Source: Anaeramoeba flamelloides (taxonomy: Eukaryota > Metamonada > Anaeramoebidae). Taken from it: DNA of 64,000 bases. The notes beneath the pieces are model-generated. The model made no database searches, was not told where the DNA came from, and saw nothing but the letters and a program-made list of their open reading frames with translations. Positions 58,958-64,000 of this stretch are shown piece after piece. The stretch covers positions 10,127,001 through 10,191,000 of the forward strand of contig JANTQA010000036.1 in the NCBI GenBank assembly GCA_027625915.1. Reading direction: 5' to 3'. Within the stretch, counting starts at the first letter, position 1. Every line of letters begins with the position of its first letter. Made by a program: the position numbers and the translations under genes.

Positions 58958-59169
58958 CTCCAAGCTTTTCAAAATTTTCTATAATGTTTTTCTTTGACTT
59001 AACACAGGATTGTATTTATTATTGAAACATTCCACAAAGGGCTTGTGTTTTTTATTCTTTCAAAAGCAATTTCTCTTAATTTTCAACCATTTGATCTTTA
59101 AATTAAAATAAGAGACAATTTCCTCTGTGAGTGATCAAAATAAAGCGTGAAAAAAGACACTAATCCGTC

Positions 59170-60062
59170 ATGATCCTGAAAATTTTTTTTCAAAAAAAAA
59201 ATTAAATATTTGCTAATTTTACCCTTTTTACTAACTTCAATTAGAATATAAACTATTGGTTAATAAAGGATCTTTGATCAAAAAATATTTTTAAAGATAT
59301 TTTCCAATTTAAATTGGAAAAACCAATTTTCCAGTAATATTTATTTTCAATTTAATAGTAAAAATATGAAAAATTTTTTTGTTTCTTGATAAGAGGTCAT
59401 TTTTATAATACTTTTTAAAGTATTTAAAATCTTATGAATATACTTCAAATAGGGAACCAATCATTTGGACTATTAAAGAATAATTTATGTTTTAAATTGG
59501 AAAAAATATTTTTTCTTTTATTTTTAGGTTAGATTTTTTTTAATTTTTGAAAAAAACAGAAAATTTAAGAAATTTTCGATTTATTCCAAAATGTAAAAAA
59601 AATCACCGTTTGGCTTTTCCAAAATTTAAAAGAATTGAGTAAAATCAAAGATTTTTCTCTATTCTTTTGAATTCTGGAAAAGCTATGCACTCTACGGACA
59701 CTCACAATATTTATCATCAGTTATTTTTTTTTCTGTGTTTGAGTTTTTTTAAATGAGTAGAGTGTTTTCAAAACTATTAGTAATTATCTCTTCGAAAAAT
59801 TATCCTAAAGTTGAGTTTAAAGAAAATTCATTGCCACCCCCATTGAAATTTTTTTACCCCAAAATAGACCTTTTTTTCTAGACTAGACACTTTTAAAAAC
59901 CGTAGTACTATTGAAAACAATAAATACAATAGCCTCAAGATTTTTAAGTACTGGAATGTTGGTTATATTGTGAATAAACTCGATTAAAAAGTATGAAATG
60001 ATAATTGCAATTTGTATTTTTGTCTAACTTTTTTTTTTCAATTTTATTTTTTCATACTAGTG
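59170..60062 (-). mobile_element. Foldback element (family E), half copy
   Basis: It has the inner segment, a hairpin module, ACTCTACGGACACTC (the inverse linker), then the complete terminal arm ending in CATACTAGTG. The arm matches the left arm of the 41.4 kb element closely over more than 200 bases. Only one terminal arm is present. Confidence 0.6.
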
Positions 60063-60506
60063 GTGTTTCAAAATATAATCCATGCTTTTTTTTCTTCTTG
60101 TAACAAGACAACATCCAATCTACCACCCAAACAGTATACCTAAGTTCAAATCAATTTTAAAAGTAAAACTTCTTGATATTTTCAGTACAATTTAAATTAT
60201 TCATGAAAATAGTCGAAAATTTTCCATAATATTCTCAATTTTTTGAATTTTTTTGTTTTTTTTATGATTAAAAATAATCAAAAAATTTACTCTATTTTTT
60301 GAGATAAATTTTGCAATTTAATCTATTATTTTTTGAATTTCTTTTTAAATAATAGAACTTTAAGAAACCAGTACATATTTTTTTCGGGTTTATTGTCAGT
60401 TTCTTTGATTGGGTAATCTATAGGTCTTACTATAACAAAAAAACACGCTTTTTTTTTTTCAAACACGCTTTAAATATTTCTACACGCTTTATTTTGACGA
60501 CAGTAA
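60061..60506 (+). repeat. 450 bp dispersed repeat (family D), copy 5
   Basis: It starts GTGTTTCAAAATATAATCCA directly at the CTAGTG end of the half foldback copy and ends near TTTTGACGACAGTAATA. The direct junction means one element inserted at, or broke, the edge of the other. Confidence 0.6.
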
Positions 60507-60707
60507 TATTTTTTTCAATTATGAAATGAGATTCCTTTCATATAGGAATCTTGATTGACCCAATATGTGCTTATCAATAAAACATGGAAAAAGGAAGACC
60601 CAAATAAAGAGAAACCTGATTATTAATCTATTTCTCGAGATTTACAAGTTTATAAAAAAACAAGTTAAACGAAAATGAAGCACAATGTTTAACACGCATA
60701 TTATTCA

Positions 60708-60929
60708 TTGACCAGAAAGAAATTTTATATCGAAAGGAAACTTGGTAAAATTTTAAATATCCGAATCACTCTTAAATGGTTGCTTTTTCATGATCACAAA
60801 GGAAGAAACAAAATCAGTAAAAGTTTTCAAAAATCAAGTAATAAAAACAACAAAAGGTCTGGAAGAAACTTGAACGTAGAACCACGTTCTGTATTAATAT
60901 CTGTTCTTTTTGTTTTGTTGAAAAAGTAA
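60708..60929 (+). CDS. Doubtful small open frame upstream of CKS1
   Basis: There are 73 codons from ATG to TAA, basic and Ser/Asn-rich, with LKWLLFHDHKGRNK and NLNVEPRSVL segments. It ends about 110 bases before the CKS1 start. I see no motif. It may be chance, or an exon of something lost. Confidence 0.18.
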   Translation: MTRKKFYIERKLGKILNIRITLKWLLFHDHKGRNKISKSFQKSSNKNNKRSGRNLNVEPRSVLISVLFVLLKK

Positions 60930-61037
60930 AACCTTATAATAATATTCATACACTTTTCATTTTTTTTCAATTTGTTGAAAATAATCCTTTTTTTTTCTTT
61001 TTTTTTTTATAACTTTTAACAAATAAGCATACTAATC

Positions 61038-61564
61038 ATGTCTTCTGAAGATTTCTATTATTCACCAAAATACTACGACGACATTTATGAATATCGGTAA
61101 GATATTCTCTTTTTAACACCACTGATTTTTTTTTTAAACTGATCAAACTGAAACTTTCTGTTTTTCCTACAATCTTTTGTAATCATTTCCTTTCCATATT
61201 ACCTTAGACATGTTATTATACCAAAAACGGTTTCACTAAAACTGACACAAAAACAACTATATTCGGAAAACGAGTGGAGATCCATTGGAATACAAATGAG
61301 TCCAGGGTAAAATTTCACTCCTTTTCTTTTGCCTTTCAAGATCTTTTTATTTTTGGAAAATTAACGAATAGTAAATAAATTTTTTTAACCATCAAACTTT
61401 TTTCCTTTACGTTTTAATCAATTATTTGATATTTTCTTAAAAGTTGGGTTCACTACCATTGGCATAAACCAGATAAAACAGTTTTACTTTTTAGAAGAAA
61501 ATTAACAAAGGAACAAAAACAACAGCAACAAAAAACTGGAGAGCAACAACTCTCAGATTACTAA
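61038..61564 (+). CDS. CKS1: CKS1, cyclin-dependent kinase regulatory subunit, three exons
   Basis: The exons are 61038-61096, 61208-61306 and 61444-61564, with GT-AG introns of 111 and 137 bases. The protein has 92 residues. It begins MSSEDFYYSPKYYDD, then YEYRHVIIPK, ENEWRSIGIQMSPGWVHY, and LLFRRKL before a Gln-rich tail. These are the conserved CKS blocks. Arg20, the Ser-x-x-x-Trp pair of SENEW and the RR of LLFRR supply the expected phosphate pocket. CKS proteins bind CDKs and dock phosphorylated substrates during the cell cycle, in nucleus and cytoplasm. The hinge, HEPEPH in human CKS1, reads HKPDKT here, so the second proline is missing. Splice phases are consistent at both joins. Confidence 0.92.
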
Positions 61565-61777
61565 TACCATTAATTTTTAAAACCAAGAAATTGCGAAACA
61601 AAAATCTTTCGTTGGGAATTTGCCAATACAACAAATTTTGTGAGCAAGGCTTCAAAAATAAAATAACAAAAAAAAATACCAAAAAAAAATAACAAAAAAA
61701 TAACAAAAAACCACAAAGAAAAGAAAATAAAACTTTCTCTTCAATGTCCTATTTGATTTCTTTTTGTTTTTTTTTAG

Positions 61778-61865
61778 TTTTGGTGAATTTCAAATGCAAT
61801 CTTTTTCAAATTTAGTAGCAATTTCAAGATCGAATGATTGTACTATTTTAACAATGAAAAAATAA
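61778..61865 (+). other. Candidate short terminal exon
   Basis: A strong TTTTTTTTTAG acceptor is followed by one base and 28 open codons (including FGEFQMQSFSNLVAIS and NDCTILTMKK), then TAA. The leading phase equals that of CKS1 exon 3, so it could be an alternative last exon, or it could be unrelated. No family is recognised. Confidence 0.25.
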
Positions 61866-62008
61866 AACAAATTCATAAACATTCCCCAAGAAGTATTTTG
61901 CCAAGGAAGTGTTGTTAAATTACAGATATTTTGGTTTCAATCGGAGAAAATTTCCCTTTTTTGTGTATATTTTGATTTTTGAGGAACCACATGATCATTA
62001 AAAAATGC

Positions 62009-63172
62009 TATCAAAAAAAAATCAAACATTTGCTAATTTTTCACTTTTTGATAACTTCACTTATAATAACACTGTTGCTTAATAAAAAATCTTTGATCAA
62101 AAATTATTTTTCAAGATATTTTACAATTTAAGTTGGAAAATTCAATTTTCCAGACCCGATTAAGATTTTTTTCAAATTTAATAGCAAAAAATGTTGAAAA
62201 TATTTTTTACACCGTTAAGAGGTAATAATCATATATTTTAAAAGTATTTTAAATTTATTAAATATCTTTCCAATGGATAACCAATTATTTTGACTATTAT
62301 GGAATTATTTATTGATATATATTGAAAAAAATATTTTTTTTTTGATTTTTTGTTAGTTTTTTTTTAATTTTTCTAAATAAAACTGAAAATTTATTGAGAT
62401 TTTGGTTTATTTCAAAAAGTAAAAAAAACCACCGTTAACTTTTCCAGAATTTTAAAGAATACCCCCAGTTCCACTTTTAAGACTCAAACTTTTAAAGAAA
62501 TTTAAGGCACAAAAAAATCCCAAATAAAAGCACATTTTTTTAATTTTTTTTTTCAAATTATTTTCCTCGAATTTGAATTTTGTACCTTAATTTGAGATTA
62601 TTTTTGTATCTTAAATTTCGTTGAGAGTTTGAAACTTAAAAACAGAACTGACTGTAGAGTAAAATCCTTAATTTTTCTCAAATCTTTTGAATTCTGAAAA
62701 ACCACATTTCGCTTTTTTTTTTTAATTTGAGAAAATCAAAGACAATTTCAAAAATATTCTTTTAATCTTTTAAAATAAAAAAGGCTAAGTACTTGATGGC
62801 AGCATACGGGCACTTATAATAATTATCTTTTGGTATTTTTATTCTCTATTTCAGTTTTCTTAGATGATCGCAGCATTTTCAAAATTATTAGTTATTAACC
62901 ATCAATATAAATATCTCCAAGTTGAATTAAACAAAAATTCTTTCTTCAGTTTATTTGGAATTTTTTACCCGGAAAATGCCTTTTTTGAGAGAATCGAGCC
63001 TTTTAAAAAAGGTAGCTAAACTATCAACAATAAATAAAATAGCTCATGAATTTGAAATTCTGGAATTTTGATTATATTATTAATAAACTTTATTATTCAA
63101 AATATAAAGTTTATGAAAGGAGTGAATTTATCTAACTGTATTGTTTTTTCAATTATATTTCTTCATTCTAGG
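62009..63172 (-). mobile_element. Foldback element (family E), half copy with nested MITE
   Basis: It has the inner segment ('aatcaaacatttgctaattt', 'gttgcttaataaaaaatctt'), a hairpin module split by the MITE at 62460, GGCAGCATACGGGCAC in place of the inverse linker, and a terminal arm ending TTCTTCATTCTAGGG. The arm is more diverged than in the 60 kb copy. Confidence 0.55.
62460..62656. repeat. 200 bp MITE (family 2) nested in foldback copy
   Basis: It runs from TACCCCCAGTTCCACTTTTA to ACAGAACTGACTGTA. Removing one TA and the MITE leaves ...AAAGAA-TA-GAGTAAAATC..., which matches the uninterrupted AAAGAATTGAGTAAAATC at 59627 in the sister copy. Confidence 0.75.
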
Positions 63173-64000
63173 GTATGTAAACTTGTAATCTGAATACATT
63201 AGCTCATAGCAATCTAAAATGGCAGATGTAAAAATATTTTGAGGTACAAATATAGTAACCACTCATTTTTTTCAGAATCAAAACAAGATTCTAAAGCGTG
63301 AGAGAAAAATAGGAGATCAGAGTATTTTCCATTGAAATTCAAAAAACACACTTGTATAAAAATAAAAACCGATAAATTCCAAATAATTATAAAAATTTTT
63401 ATTTTTATTTCTATATTTCAAAATCTTAATACTCAACTTTTAAAACAACTCTTTATAAAGAATATTTTGAATGAAAACGAATTTTATAAAAATTTGAAAC
63501 ATTTAAACCAATAAAATGCTTTCTACAAGACTTGAGTAAAAAAAAATTACAGAATGAAAAATCAAGTAAAAATTTTCAAATATTTATTTGAATTTATCAG
63601 TATATTAAGGAATGGGACACCCAACGAACTTGTAATTTAGAACCCAAATATCGCCCTTTCATGTAGAGTTCAAGGATTAAGTTCTTGTATTGAAGAATAA
63701 ATAAAACTTTTTTTTTTGAGGAAAAATTGTGGTTTTGCTGTTATTTTTTTTTTTTCATTTTTTTTTTATTTTTGATAAATTACTAATTATGAAATTCTCA
63801 TTAAAATTCGTATTTATGCTTTACAAAATTATTTAATTTCTTTAAGTAATTAGTAAATATTTACAATTACTTTTTAGAGTCAGGAAACTAATTACAATAA
63901 TGATAATCATGATGGTATTTTTCAAAACTTGTAATTTAAAATTTTGAAGCTTAACAAAAGATTAAAACAAAAAAAAATTAAATAACTTAATATTTAATAT

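Larger units (their letters stand above)
50526..61037. other. Ten-kilobase region without a firm gene
   Basis: It contains a cluster of family 1 MITEs (52336-53734), an unidentified open frame (53748-54053), a decayed foldback copy (55112-56690), two family 2 MITEs, a long hairpin (58397-58957), a half foldback element (59170-60062) and a dispersed repeat abutting it. The stretches 51200-52300 and 54060-55100 look empty apart from a small inverted pair at 54519-54613. Confidence 0.45.
61565..64000. other. Right flank with foldback copy and nested MITE
   Basis: It contains a candidate exon at 61778-61865, then a half foldback element at 62009-63172 with a 200 bp MITE inside it. From 63180 to the end I see A/T-rich DNA and no gene. 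Confidence 0.5.

Noticed and set aside
1-64000. CRISPR arrays, rRNA genes, functional tRNAs, bacterial-style operons
   Set aside because: No direct-repeat arrays with spacers, no rRNA signature words, no foldable tRNA cloverleaf; gene structure is eukaryotic.
1-64000. Retrovirus-like, LTR or Polinton-type elements
   Set aside because: I saw no long direct terminal repeats, no capsid, integrase or protein-primed polymerase motifs; the mobile DNA found is LINE tails and plain DNA elements.

Overview
This 64 kb window looks like nuclear DNA of a free-living amoeboid or flagellate protist. It is extremely AT-rich, uses standard stop codons and GT-AG introns, and has long Asn, Asp and Lys/Glu runs in its proteins. 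Its signalling genes (multi-PH RasGAP, SH3-RhoGEF, seven-helix RGS receptor) resemble the expanded small-GTPase repertoire of Amoebozoa and Anaeramoebae. That placement is inference. Nothing here is bacterial, organellar or viral.

Eight genes are spread thinly, with 3-10 kb of repeat-laden DNA between them. From left to right: a GC-rich histidine acid phosphatase (minus, 3.9-5.1 kb); UTP6, an SSU-processome protein (plus, 9.9-12.0 kb); an F-box/beta-propeller protein ending in two ubiquitin-interacting motifs (minus, 15.4-17.7 kb); proteasome alpha subunit PSMA4 in three exons (minus, 22.7-24.0 kb); a 2724-residue RasGAP with six PH units (minus, 27.8-36.0 kb); an SH3 gene whose next exons look like a RhoGEF domain (minus, 39.1-39.8 kb); a seven-transmembrane RGS protein in at least three exons with a 2 kb intron (minus, 46.7-50.5 kb); and CKS1 in three small exons (plus, 61.0-61.6 kb). 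There is no operon logic. Two themes recur by function: protein turnover and cell cycle (F-box, PSMA4, CKS1), and GTPase signalling (RasGAP, SH3-DH, 7TM-RGS).

The space between genes is largely decayed mobile DNA. I could separate several families by eye. There are four short inverted-repeat families, three with TA-type target sites. There is a 1.5 kb foldback element whose ends read CACTAG...CTAGTG, and a 450 bp dispersed repeat. There are 3' tails of a non-LTR retrotransposon (LINE), and palindromic hairpin modules linked by a GTAGAGTGCC word. Nested insertions give a relative order: a LINE sits inside a mariner-like element, and a 200 bp MITE sits inside a foldback copy. Two LINE tails run straight into the hairpin modules, suggesting those modules are the LINE 3' untranslated region or a frequent partner.

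Splice models and domain calls were made by reading the sequence and recalling families; no database search was run.
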